This document shows positions 31,969-43,587 of a stretch of 64,000 nt of DNA, piece by piece. Below the pieces are notes generated by a model. The model did no database searches. It worked only from the letters and a program-made list of their open reading frames with translations, and was not told the origin of the DNA. This stretch comes from Lucifuga dentata (Eukaryota; Chordata; Actinopteri; Ophidiiformes; Bythitidae), in the NCBI GenBank assembly GCA_014773175.1, contig VXCM01005920.1:1-64000 (forward strand), written 5' to 3'. The stretch's first letter is position 1. Each line of letters starts with the position of its first letter. The translations under genes and the position numbers were made by a program.

Positions 31969-32068
31969 CTTGATGCATGCTAGGACAAAATGAAATAATT
32001 GCTTGTTTTTCTCTTTTATCAACAGGAGCAACGTAGCAGCAAGTTATGGCTATGACATTGCTGTGTAA
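31118..32068 (+). CDS. Small EGF + transmembrane protein gene (exons 31118-31404 and 32026-32068)
   Basis: Not recognised as a named gene. The first exon encodes a Pro/Thr-rich start (MATTIPPPKARG), one six-cysteine EGF module (CGETQCNGHGTC ... CDCILGYKGEFC), about 22 hydrophobic residues and a strongly basic stop-transfer (KLRQRQKRRRR). Joining the donor AG|GTACCG to the acceptor ACAG|GAGC (phase 2) gives a short tail ending YGYDIAV and TAA at 32066-32068, about 109 residues in all. The EGF motif GHGTCV...GYKGEFC, the EGF-plus-membrane single-exon layout and the phase-2 donor all match the receptor exon 23938-24262 upstream, suggesting descent from a duplicated 3' end. No signal peptide follows ATG 31118; the open frame continues back to an acceptor at 31018-31019, so the true 5' exon is probably upstream. 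A Pro-rich open stretch with a good donor at 28567 is one candidate. Confidence 0.55.
31877..31968. repeat. (GGAA)n(GAAA)n compound microsatellite
   Basis: About eleven GGAA units then twelve GAAA units, in the single intron of the small EGF-transmembrane gene. The reading frame through it is not coding. Confidence 0.95.
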
Positions 32069-32096
32069 TCTGGATAAATGGTCATTATATTCAAGG

Positions 32097-32565
32097 TAGG
32101 AAAAAAGCTAATAAGCCATATGGAGACTTTATTCCCAAATTGTTTTATGTTCATTTTGGGAAATTTGAAAAGTTAATTGGGAAATTACCTCATGTATTAC
32201 CTGAAAGTCATTTTTAAGCAGATGTCTTTGTTGTCTCCTTTGGTCATGTTGCAGCCAGTGAGTTAAACCATAATGGATACCAGCCCTTCTCTTATGTCTA
32301 AGGGCTGTAGTATTTTTGTGAAAATAAAATAATTCCTGAGGCAATTTTATATGCCATCTGCATTAAATTGAGTGAAGTGATTATAACTTAAAAGTTATAA
32401 TACATGAACTGTCTCTATACTTGTTAATTTAATTTAGAATGGAAAGAACCCCTGCAATTTATGATCCATGATGTGTATTTTTCTCCCTCTTTTGTAAGTT
32501 TCAGTGTGTTACTTTCTGTTTCTCAGGCTGCATATAATAATTAAGTTCCTCTTGTTTTCTTGCAG
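32097..32565 (+). other. Possible intron in the 3' untranslated region of the EGF-transmembrane gene
   Basis: After the stop at 32066-32068, a donor-like TTCAAG|GTAGGAA occurs at 32096/32097 and a pyrimidine-rich acceptor TTTTCTTGCAG ends at 32565. This would place a noncoding exon from 32566 onward. It rests on splice-site consensus only. Confidence 0.35.
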
Positions 32566-32924
32566 ATCAACTGTGACATTATGGCTGGTGATACTGCTTA
32601 ACCTTTTCAGCATTGCGCTTACAGCAAAGCTTGTTTTACTGTAAATGTGCTGACATATGGAATCAGATCTGTATGTATTAGCAGTCTTTACTATGAATGA
32701 TGCTGCTCCAGCAATCTAAACCCAAAACCCGAACTCCTGGGCAGGTTTCTCTATTCCGTCCAATTGCAGGCAGAGCCAGATGTCCTAATTTCAGCTACAT
32801 ATTTAAATGCTGATGTACATCTTAATATTTTTTTTATACTGTCAAAATATGCCTAGAAGTAAGCAAGTTAGACCTTATCAATTTAATACAGTGGAAAACT
32901 CAAAACTTCTTTCTTTTTTTTATG

Positions 32925-32930
32925 AATAAA
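32925..32930 (+). terminator. Possible polyadenylation signal of the EGF-transmembrane gene
   Basis: AATAAA about 860 bases after the stop, downstream of the possible untranslated exon at 32566. Other AATAAA hexamers occur in this AT-rich stretch, so the choice is weak. Confidence 0.3.
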
Positions 32931-33548
32931 CAATGACACAACTACACAAAAAAGCCAGTGTTTTGCACACATTATATGCTGTAATTTGAAAACTGCACAA
33001 CATGTATTCTATTAAATTATATATTCTGTCAAAACCTGCAACCTCTTGGTTCTCCAGCTGTGATTTTAGACAAGTAATGGCTACTTTGTATTTGCATTAG
33101 GGTTTATAACTGTCACGCTACATTCCTTTGAGAGCTTTTAAATTGGTGTTGACAGAATCAATCTCTGCTCTTTTTCCATTTGTAAAGTTACATTTTATTT
33201 ATTTTTTTACAGATTGTTTTAGTTTTAGAATAATACATTTCCATATTGGAGTAGTATGTGAAAAACATAATTTTGGCAGAGACATTCCAACTATCTGCGA
33301 ACTAAATTCAACTACTTCAAGATTTGTCACCCAGCGCTGCAGGAATTTGCAAGAATTGCTGAAGTACTGTATTGATCATGTTGTTCATTGTGACTGTACA
33401 GAGAAGTGAGTGACCTTCTATATCCATATCTAGTGAAACATTCCCATATATTATCTGATTTTGCTTTTATGTTTTGACATTCAAGAACCTCAGTTATCCT
33501 TCTGTTATGACTATTACACCACCATATTGTTACTGTTTGAATATTGTG

Positions 33549-33557
33549 CGTGTGTGG

Positions 33558-33589
<32 letters not shown>

Positions 33590-33590
33590 T
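33549..33590. repeat. (TG)n(TA)n microsatellite
   Basis: TG units passing into TA units, followed by TTTAT repeats, in intergenic sequence. Confidence 0.9.
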
Positions 33591-35984
33591 TATTTATTTT
33601 TATTTTTATTTTTTTCAGCTAAACGGAAGGATTACATGCTTCTTTACGATTTGGGGAGATTTACTTTCCTCTTAGGCCATAGTTCAGACTACACAATTTT
33701 CCATCCCAGAAAAACTTTTCTCATCTAGGACAAAAAATTGAGGTCAGAGCCACATTTCTGCTTGTGGTTAAGTTTGAGCAATTCAAAGAGGCGCCCTGAC
33801 CTGGTCATAAAGCGTCATAGAGGCATCTGAAATTTCCGTGTTTGAAATTATCGTCACAAAATCTTGAGATGCTCTTCTAGTTTGAACAGATCTAAAACAA
33901 ATTCCTAGATAGCAATAACAAATGAGTGTGACAGGAGAATGCAAGCATCAAAAACAGTACAGCTATTATTTTTGATGCACATTATGTAAATGGCCAGCAG
34001 CTAGTCTTTGCTTAGCATTGTGTTGTACAGTTGCTGTGTTTCAAATTCTCTTGTGCAGTTGTGTGTGTTTTTCATTTCTCACATTTTCATGAGCATCAAT
34101 TTTGAGATGTCAGTCATCTCCTCCCATGTAAGAGATCTTGTAGTTTGTCCACCTTGTTTGTGCTCGCCTGTGTAGTGTGTGCATCTCAATGTTGTCAAGA
34201 CATAAGATTACAAGAAAGATCGTCTCATTTGAGTGATTCAGCGATCTGGGGATTTCAGAATTTGTGTAGTCTGAGCTCGGCATTAGACTGAAGGTGTTTT
34301 CACACCTCGTTCATTTGGAACACTTGTTCCTGAATCAATTCCATTCATCTCTCTAACCTCTGTTTGTTTGGGCACAGCAATCGCACTCGGCTTTGCACCT
34401 ACAGAGACAGACTTCCTGATGATTCCAGAGCCATGTGAACACGATCCAAGCTAGTTCTGAACTAAACATCAAGGTGATATACTGAGGGATCAGTGCATGT
34501 TAATGTTAACTAAAGGGCAACTTGAAGATGAAAGTTTTATATTTTGTGTAGTAACACTAGTAACAGCTTAAACGTTGCACTGTGATCCACAAGAAACAAT
34601 ATTTCACACCTTTGTATGCATTTTGCAGAATGACAATAAAGTAGATATGTGCAGTTCTTGTTTTTGCTTGCAATTGTCTTGCATTTATGTACTTGGGCCC
34701 CTCACTAGATGTATGTGTGTGTTTAGGATGTATGTAGTCATGTCCTCCCAGTTGAAAGGGAATCGTCAATCTCTTGTCATATACTGTACAAAAAAAGAAA
34801 ATGGGAGAAAAAATTATAGTGGTTTTTTGCTGTCTGCATGTTTCACAAAGAAAAAAAAAAACAATTATTTGATTAATGACAGTTGTCCCTGTTGTTAGCT
34901 ACACTAAATGATCCTTTGTAGCTTCTTGACAATGGCAAACATTGATCTAACTGTACTTTTATTTATGGAAATTTCTGTTTGTTGAGCAACAAAGCAACAC
35001 TGAGCATATTGGGAGATAAGCTGCATGTCAAGGTGTGAGAATGGAGAGATAATTTTTACTGTCAGTTGGATCATGTGTGACATGTTGTCGGGTATATTGT
35101 AGCTTGTGTCATTTTTCCTTGCAATTTTCACCATTTTGCACTCTCTGGACTTGCTTTGTGCTGCAATGCATTGACTATAAATATGTCCTAATTGTTTTGG
35201 CCCTTAATGAATTATTATTATTTTACTATAACTATGTTCAACATGTGCTTAGAGGGGAGAAAAAGTTCCCCATGTCACTGTGTACATGTGTCGTGTTTCA
35301 ACACCTGAATGTGTTTACATTTGCATTTTTGTACATGAAAGATTTATAGTGATTAAACAAACAAACAGTCTTTTCAGAATAGATGAGTCACAATGACACA
35401 AAGAAAGAGAGCTTGATGGAAAGACACGCCTTTAAAGAGTTTTAGAATATCTGTCCAACCTTCTGAGAGAATAACCCTTGCCTGTTGAGCTCGTGATGAG
35501 GAAACAAAATAAGTTCTGGTAAGTTTTTAAAAAAGCATATTTTAAAAGCAAATTGCTGATGTTCCCTGTAAAGGAAAAGAAAGAAGATTTTTATTCAACC
35601 TGAAACTAAAATGTCTGCCCATTCTATCTCAGATCCAGTTTGGCTTCATTTTTTACATTCCGTTCTGGTCATGAATGTTTTGCACAGTACAGATCAACAT
35701 GCAAGAATTTTTTTTCTTCTTAATTGTCTTGTGTCATGACTATACTGTATATTCTAGTGTTTATTGCTTATGCTAAATAGTCTTCCTGTTGGCCAGTGTT
35801 GGAGATTAAGAGGCAAGTAATTTAGAGGATTTGGTTAACATGAATAGTTTTAGTTTTACATTCCATCTCTTCCATCTCTCCATCTCTCTCAGAGTTGTCA
35901 TGACAACTCTGTATAGGAATAGTTTTCAAATATAAAAAGTCGTTCTGACAAAAACTGATTTCTTTTATAAAATATGAAGCTATA

Positions 35985-36105
35985 GACAACCTGGTGGCTC
36001 AGTCATTAAGATAAACAATATAACATTGATGCTGTGGGTTTAAATCTAACCCTCATCATTCCCCTCTTACCTGATGTTTCTGCTTTCTATTATTAAATAA
36101 ACTTT
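35985..36105 (+). mobile_element. Possible old tRNA-derived SINE fragment
   Basis: CTGGTGGCTCAGTCATTAAG followed 40 bases later by GTGGGTTTAAATCTAACC resembles A and B boxes of a tRNA-related head. The tail is not recognisable and no target-site duplication was found. Confidence 0.4.
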
Positions 36106-36241
36106 ATCAAAAATAACAATCATTAAAAAAAATAAGTAATAATTTAAAATAGTCAGTAAAAATTGTTTGCAGCTCTCATGACAGGTTGTTTAAGATGAGG
36201 TGTTTTCCCTCTACTTACTTCATTTATTGAAATACAAGACT

Positions 36242-36364
36242 AACAAAATACTTCTTTTTTTTTTTGTCAATAGCTTTGCCAAGGTTTTGTAGGGAATTGA
36301 GANAACAAAATACTTCTTTTTTTTTTTGTCAATAGCTTTGCCAAGGTTTTGTAGGGAATTGAGA
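36242..36364. other. Assembly duplication at a one-base gap (36303)
   Basis: 61 bases (36242-36302) repeated perfectly after the N (36304-36364) in noncoding sequence. Confidence 0.88.
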
Positions 36365-38573
36365 ATCCATTTACAATGCTCTCAATTGCATGTCTCTGTC
36401 TATGTTTTGATGTGAGAGACATTTTGCTGACATGGTTTGGGTTTGACATGATAGTATCAACTTTAATGTTTACTAAACTCAAACCTGCACAGAGACAGAG
36501 ACAGAAAATTACTTAAGATAGATAAATGTGGGCACCAACCCTTTGTTATGTGAGAAAATACTTACACAAGAAACAGGAATGATCTGCCACAAGGTCTGCA
36601 CTATGTCAACAACTATACAAACTGACAAGCCGACTTTTCATTTCTAGCACATTCATAAGATAAACTGTAGAACTAGTTATACTGTCACAGATCACTGTTG
36701 TTTTGCTAAAAATGGTAACTCAATTAGTGATTTCTACCTTTACTTGAGATATGATAATACTTCACAGGGCTTGGTACTAATAAAATCCTTCAAGTTAAAC
36801 ATCTATGAGCAATGAACAGCATTGCTTTTCTTATTGTATTTTTTTAACTAAGAAGGAAGGAGGTAAGGCCCTTTCACATGATCACTATCAGATGATCATT
36901 TTGTGAAGGAGAACTTAATCCTTGTTGCTTATTTAAGCTGTCTCCTATTGCTGAAGTAAAAAGCAAATATTTAAAATATTTACAATTACCCTTGTGGCTG
37001 TAACTGAACAACTTCATCTTGTATTTTTACTTTGAGATCATTCTAAGATCAGTAATACTGATCGTTGTATGAATGCCTTGCTCTGTTGATTGAGCCTCAC
37101 AGAGAATTTCACCCCTAACTGTTGATTTTAAAGGGGCCATACCACACTGTCAACTCAATTATGAGACAAGAAAAACACTTATTCCGAGAAAACTGAATTC
37201 TAATTTCTTGGAACTGAGAGCCAGTTAAAAAAATGAACGACCCTGAAAAAAGACCATACAAAGACAGTTGCTTATTGTAGTGTCCGTCAGTTTAAACGCA
37301 AGAGGTTATGTTGCAAGGTGCATGCAGAAACCAGCCTCTCAAACCGGTCAGGCTACATTGCATGTTTTTTTATGAGGTTAAAACTGAGCAGACAAGATGT
37401 CAGTGGNCACTATAAAAGTGCAGTTTATATTGTATGATTTGTCCTCAGTGGTTTCTGCTCTTTTTTCTGCTTTATGTCTCTTTCTGGTGGGATGACAGCA
37501 GCAAGTTGAATATTTTATTCTCATAATAGATGGTAGAATATCACCTTGGATCTCCACAACGCAAACCTGTGTGGTTCTAAAAGTAGTAACCTTTTTTTTT
37601 TCCCGTTCAATAATGATTCATTTTTTAATTTATCCAGTAGAATGTTTGAAAATCTATAATAGAGCAGCAGGTATTTCTTCAATTTAATTACATCAGAATC
37701 ACGAAAGTCAGAGCCTTGTGACAGCAAAGATATGGAATACCTGCAGTGTTACAGCCTGAACCATTCTTTTAATGTCATCCTCTACCTGCACCCATACAGT
37801 ACATATGTATGAGATGTTAGATATCGTACAGAAATTGCAATTAAAAGCATGCAGTCATGTCTAAATATGTTCCTCTAAGCAAAAGGACACTATGGTTAAA
37901 TGATCATCATGCTTCTTCATTTATGTGTAACTCTAGCTTTCCTGTTTAACAGGCTGTGACCATCAAAATCATGCTAAAAAAAATCTCTCTCAGGTTGCCA
38001 TAGTACTTTATAATGTACACCTATCAAATATTAAAACAAGTACTCGTTTCGAACTTGTTTCATCATGCACCCACTTCGACTTGCTACAGTAAAATTTTAT
38101 GTAACAGTAACACCAGGTAGAATATTTAAATTTGCCTCTGCACAGTCAGAAAATACTCATAACTGAAGAAAGGAACTCATCTTTAGTTGTACAGTTCATA
38201 TTTAATAAACAGCACTTATATTACAGAGAAATGAGGAAGATACTGATCACCTTGGGCTTCTCAACAGGTGGCCTCTTCTCCTACAAGACTTGGCCAGTAA
38301 TGTAAAGTGCAAAACAATAACTTATTTACATACAAATTTTAAAAAAGTATATTCTGTATCCATTACAAAATGTACACAGAAAACTGTAAAGGTTGAGCGT
38401 GTATTCATCAAAGATGTAAGCTATTTACAAATGAAGATCAACATCAAAAATAGCCAAAGCAAACTTCATCTCTACGTGCTTTTTCAGGCTTATCAATCAA
38501 TATGGGTTTTCACTTAGAAAAATACAATTTTCTTCATTTTCCAGACTTCCTTCACAAAAATTGTAACAGTATA

Positions 38574-38579
38574 TTTATT
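38574..38579 (-). terminator. Possible polyadenylation signal of the claudin gene
   Basis: TTTATT on the plus strand reads AATAAA on the minus strand about 580 bases after the claudin stop. The region is AT-rich and other hexamers are possible. Confidence 0.3.
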
Positions 38580-39157
38580 TTGTCTCTAGCCTTACATGCC
38601 AGTAATCAGATTGCTTTTGACATACATCCAGGTGTCATAAATATGTTGTAATTAATCATCATCAAGCTACATCCATGATGATTTCCATTAAATACAGCCA
38701 TGTTCAGTGTTTTCTGATTAAGAGACAAAATTACTGCTCTGTGGCTCACAAATCATTTAACACATCATCTATTACAGATCCTCTTAATATACTACATAAA
38801 TTAATTATTAAACGAGATAATACTCCTATAGATTTACTCAACTGTGAGTTTACAGTGATACTGATATTTGATCTCAAAATATCTGATTCCTTCATGGATG
38901 TAAAATACTTCTCTATCAGCCAACAGTGAATAGAGAATATAAATAATATTGTGGAGATATAGAGATATTATTATGGAGTTAGTTTGGTTGTAGGCTAGAT
39001 TTGTATAATGTGTCATGATAAAATCATAAAGTATACTACCATTGTTCTTTTTCCTAATTTGTTTTTCTTCTCTTAGTCTCTTCAGTGAAGTGAAGTCAAG
39101 TCCATCTTGATCTCATCTCTTTTTTTTTTTTTTTNGAGCATGCGCAATGCCGTCCTC

Positions 39158-40052
39158 TCACAGGTCCACATCATAGGGTTGACCGCTGTTGGAGTTGGTG
39201 TTGACTGACCGGGCTGCGGGGCTTTTGGCTCGGGGGAAGGAGACATCATCATCCAAGGAGTCCTTAGAGTAAGGCACGCTGCTGGCGCTGCTCCGGTGCT
39301 GGCTCAAACTTGGCACATTCAGGCGTGTGGGTAGCGGCTTTGGGTGCCTGACCCCGGTGCCCGCCTCATCAACTCTCCTCTCCCCTCGGTTCTTACCTCC
39401 ACAGCANTGGGTGCCTGACCCCGGTGCCCGCCTCATCAACTCTCCTCTCCCCTCGGTTCTTACCTCCACAGCAACGGCAGATTCCGATGAACATGACGAA
39501 CCCACCCAGGACTTCAAAAATCCCGCCAATGTAGCCCAGGACGATGCAGTATCCTTCGCGGATGTCTGATGTTACTGTGGTTGTATTGAGTTGTGTGAGA
39601 ATGTGCGTGTACCAAGAGATGGGGATGATGGTCATGACGCCGGAAAGGAAAATCAGCAGCCCACCCAGGCCAGCAACGACCCAGTTAGGATTGTCCCTCC
39701 AGCACCGGGCCCCTGGGATGACAATAGCCAGACCTATCAGAGTCACGACGAGGGAGGCCACCATTAAGCCCTGGGCGATGTTGATGATCTGGTTCTGGAA
39801 GTAGGGGATGTCCGGTTGGTTGCACTGCAAATCCGCGTTAGTATTGAAGGCAAGGCAAATGTCCCATATGCCTTGTTGGACGATTACATTCGGCGGTTGG
39901 CCATTGACCGTGTTAAGGGTCCTCCAGTTTGGGGACACGGTGGAGGTCAGGTTCAGGATCCAGCCGCAGGGAGCCATGACCAGCCCGAAGATTAGGATGC
40001 CCGGAGTGCGCAAGGATGTCCGCTTCCACACCACCGTGTTTCTCCTCGGCAT
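39158..40052 (-). CDS. cldn23: Claudin-23-like tight-junction protein, single exon
   Basis: Read from ATG at 40052-40050 to a TAG at 39160-39158. After removing a 67-base assembly duplication (one copy plus the N at 39407) the span is 828 bases, 275 residues with no frame break, close to the roughly 290 of mammalian claudin-23. Four membrane spans lie at about residues 17-36, 95-112, 125-145 and 171-191. The first extracellular loop has the claudin signature W43, G61-I62-W63 (the GLW variant), C66 and C77. The C-terminal part is long and Ser/Arg-rich, ending YDVDL, a likely PDZ ligand. Claudins seal paracellular space at tight junctions. Proximity to tankyrase agrees with the 8p23 region of human, where CLDN23 and TNKS lie in the same neighbourhood. 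As printed, the frame shifts at the N, which should not be read as a pseudogene. Confidence 0.88.
39341..39473. other. Assembly duplication at a one-base gap (39407) inside the claudin gene
   Basis: 66 bases (39341-39406) repeated perfectly after the N (39408-39473). The extra 67 bases shift the claudin frame; deleting one copy restores 276 codons exactly. Confidence 0.93.
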
Positions 40053-40070
40053 GACTGCTGCTGTGTTGTG

Positions 40071-40094
40071 GTGTGTGTGTGTGTGTGTGTGTGT
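40071..40094. repeat. (GT)12 microsatellite in the claudin 5' region
   Basis: Uninterrupted GT run starting 19 bases upstream of the claudin ATG (minus strand sense CA), inside the likely 5' untranslated region. Confidence 0.93.
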
Positions 40095-40192
40095 TCTTTC
40101 TCCAAACTTCGGTGTAGTAGGCTATATGTAGCCGTGACAGACTGAAATTTGACAACCCAAACAGCTGGTCTTAAAAACGAGTAAAACCTGAA

Positions 40193-40204
40193 AGGGGGCG
40201 GGGC
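40193..40204 (-). promoter_or_regulatory. GC box upstream of the claudin gene
   Basis: GGGGGCGGGGCC on the plus strand, about 145 bases 5' of the claudin ATG on the minus strand, in an otherwise AT-rich region. It matches the Sp1-type consensus. No clear TATA box is visible on the minus strand. Confidence 0.4.
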
Positions 40205-40766
40205 CTTACCTGTGCCCAAATAGGACAGGTGTGGCGCCGTGCGCAGAGTTCCACCTGCAACAGCAAAAGAAGGAATGCGGAGTAGCCTATCTTTTATCAT
40301 GCAAATGCATTTCTGTAAGAATTTAGTCTCCCAACACCTGTAAAGCTGTGTGATTTCAACAAATTTCCAAACGGATTATACTTTTTTTTTTTTACATCAA
40401 CGAGCCCAAATAAATACAATACATGTCAATTTAGCTCGAAAATGTTTTGAATTTTGATTGCCGTATTAAATGATTCACAATACAGTAAGATATGTGAAAT
40501 AGAACATATACTGCAAATGGGAAACAGACCAAAAACGTCTCTTAAGTAAAAAACAAACAAACAAAAAAAGGCTATGTATTAAAAAGGAGGCTGTTAATGT
40601 TTTGCAATGGTGTATTTATGGTTTTATCAGCTGTTATGACACACAAAAATGTGGTAATGGTTTGTAAGCAAAAAAAAAAATAAATAAATAAAAAAATCTG
40701 CACAATTCACTCTTAAAAACAGGGTCTTATAAGTGTTTCATTTGTGCCCCAGCTCAGAAACTACTA

Positions 40767-40767
40767 T

Positions 40768-40819
<52 letters not shown>

Positions 40820-40820
40820 T
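40767..40820. repeat. (TTCT)n microsatellite
   Basis: About thirteen TTCT units between the claudin and tankyrase genes. Confidence 0.95.
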
Positions 40821-43039
40821 AAAGAACAGTTATATCAAACTTTCAGCAGTTCATTTGGCTCAGAAGAATGTTTCCATTAGATATAGTGAGACTGTCAGCT
40901 TTAATGATGCGACCAAGGTGTGTGAAAATAGTTTGGGAAGAATGCAGCTCTGCAGGAAATGCCGTGATACTTCACTTGGCTGCCCATGATATCTGCTCAA
41001 ATCCTTTCTGTCTCTCTCATCTCTTTCTCTCTCCTATGAATTTCTATCTGCATTTCTATCTGCATTTTTCTCTAGCATATGTCACTTAAAGTGTGAAAGG
41101 TCAGTGTTGAACTCTTTCGGGGGTTCATTGTTAATACTCAAAAACCTGGATGACTCTCAGTCTGCATAGACATTGAAGTGAGCCTGACTCAAATGTTGAG
41201 TCTCATTCTGTGTTATCATCTTCCTGTGAGTGGTTGATAAAGGTGATTGATTTTCTAAGGACCCAAGCAATATGAGAAACTCAGCAAACATCTAGTGGTG
41301 ATGAGGTTATCAGATATATTTGTTTTCCATATATGGGGGGGGAGGAAGAAAAAACACAGGATTTACTAAGTTGTTTAGATAACGTTGCTGAGTAATGGTG
41401 CAGTTACATATGCATTTATAACAAAAGATCAACACATTCTCTCTTGAAGTATCATCAAATGAAGCTTTCACATGCCCTTTCAGCATGACTGAACATAAAC
41501 TGAATTCATGTAAACGCCCTACAGCAAACAGTTTGAGTGTGACCTCTGAGCAGGCAGGCCATAGCCTTGATTAGAGGTCAGTATCTGCATGCACTTGCGG
41601 CAGGTTTTGTACACGTTTCTACATGTCATCATAAATAATTCATTCAAAAAATATTTCAGCAAGCTGTGAAGTCAGAGGGGTGGAGTTCTTGGAGTTATTT
41701 TTGTTTTTGTTCAAAGAGGCCCTGACTACTGTTGTTCTGTTAAGGTATGCTGAAGAACCAGATAGCACTTTGCATTGTCATCTCATGGCATCACAGTTTC
41801 CCTTTCTCATCTCTACAACACATCTATCTGTGTCATTATAGCAATTGCCAAATGTGACCATCGATCACATCATTACTTTACTATGCAAACTACAGAGAAA
41901 TAATTGTAAACCCTTGTATTTTTCCATGCCATGGAATTAATATTAATAATAATTTATATTACAGGGTCAGCAGGTTTCAAAGGAAAATGTTTTACATCTT
42001 ATCTTCCAGTTGAAATACTGAATATTCAGAAAGCAAAACAAAAAACAACAGTAAAAAGCATCAAACATGAAAAGCAATACAAGCAAATAATAATAATAAA
42101 AAAGAATGTTAATATATACATTTTAGCTTCGTCTCTAAGAAGAACCATAGCTCTTTGGATTTTTTTTTTTTTTTTTTNTTTTTTTTTTTTTTTTTCTGGA
42201 AAACACATTCTCTAGTTTTCAAAAAGCCTGTTGCAGAATGATGCCATGTTTAGGTAATCATTCTGTTCAATGTCATTTATCATAGGATTAATTATGGTAT
42301 GTAGGTCACATCACATTTAATTGTATCACGAATGTTTGAGAATTTCTCATTATAAGTACTGGTGAGATGGTCGTAAGGTCCTAAATCATGCTGCCTCTGG
42401 TCCACAAAGTCTCACTAACACTGTTTGAATAGAAATCATCACATTTACCATTCAATCAATCACTTTAAAGCAAAATGAGAGGTTTATCAATTTCTGCAGT
42501 ACTTTTTTAACCAGGTCAGACATGCTATGCATGACACCGTGTGGTTCTAATGAAGAACTGTAAATGAGAATGAAGAACCCCAAATGGAGAAATGACTGAT
42601 GGATAATTCTGAAACTGTAAATCTAAAAGCATGACAAGCATAATGGACTTAATTTTTACTTATTTCTTCAATAGACCCAATGGCTTTTTATTTTTTAAGT
42701 GCTTCAACATCACAATTTAAACTCTTTATTTGCCAATTTTGACAAATAAGCCCTGATTGTGACCTGAACTAAAGTGATCTTGACAGGACTCGAGTCAATC
42801 AATATAAAATGTTTAATTAGTAAAGAACTTAAGTTTTAACCCATAAATAAATTCATAAGCAAAATGAAGACATCAAAATTTAACAGAAGTTATGCTGTAG
42901 AATTTCAGATGTTAAAATCCATTACAAGACGTCTGCTTCTATCTGGTGGACAGTTCGTGTAACTGCAATCTCATTCTGTCTGTGAATCTTTTATTATATA
43001 TATATTTTAAATGTAATGTCGAGTTATTTTCTTTGTATG

Positions 43040-43059
43040 GGCGCGCGCGCGCACACACA
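43040..43059. repeat. Alternating purine-pyrimidine (GC)n(AC)n tract
   Basis: Six GC followed by four AC dinucleotides, about 530 bases before the tnks start codon. This is the sequence class with the highest tendency to form left-handed DNA. Confidence 0.85.
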
Positions 43060-43587
43060 AAGAAAAAAAATCACGTGATGAATTTGTGTAATTCTCTTTA
43101 TAAGTTCATCTATTTTACATTTTGGCGTTATTCAGCTGTGATTGCAATCAAGACATTACCTTGAATTATTTATTATTTATTTACAATTTAAAAAAAGTTA
43201 CTGGACAAATAGTTTTATTGTTTTGTAAATGCTTATATCAAGCTGACATGTACTGTTATGTTTATCCTTGTTATGTCAATCCAGCTAATAAAACAAAGTT
43301 ATTAACATATGCACCATAACATCATTAAAGAAAATCTACACTGAGGGCGCCTGGTAGTGTATAAATTCTAAATTCCAACATACCAAAACTTAAGCTAGTT
43401 AAGAATGTGCTCGAGAATGAATGTTGATGTTATTACTTTGGTGTTTCTTACTGTAGATGCCTATTTATTTATTTATTTATTTATCAGTCCTCTCAACAAT
43501 AAATCAAAGCTGAAGCGGAAGTGTGTCTCTGATGGACAGGAAGTCGTCATCAGTGTTGTTGCTAGTGGGGACTGTTCTGTTATGAAA

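Larger units (their letters stand above)
32931..38573. other. Intergenic region without recognised genes
   Basis: AT-rich sequence with short open frames of ordinary chance length, one microsatellite, one SINE-like fragment and one assembly duplication. A sequence resembling the MITE terminus (TTTAAAGGGGCCATACC) occurs near 37128 without a matching interior. Confidence 0.6.
40205..43587. other. Divergent intergenic region between claudin and tankyrase
   Basis: Both genes are transcribed away from this 3.4 kb region, so it holds both promoters. It is mostly AT-rich with a TTCT microsatellite, a poly-T run with an N (42179) and the (GC)n(AC)n tract. No CpG island stands out except over tnks exon 1 itself. 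Confidence 0.6.

Noticed and set aside
33128..33409. 93-codon open frame with several cysteines
   Set aside because: No signal peptide, domain or splice context; length is within chance for this AT-rich stretch.
37126..37160. Another copy of the TTAA-bounded MITE
   Set aside because: Only about 17 bases resemble the terminus; the interior and second end are missing.
39158..40052. Claudin pseudogene
   Set aside because: The only defect is a perfect duplication across an N; removing it restores a full-length, motif-complete claudin.
39544..40131. Plus-strand open frames opposite the claudin
   Set aside because: They are the antisense shadow of the claudin coding strand and have no recognisable features.
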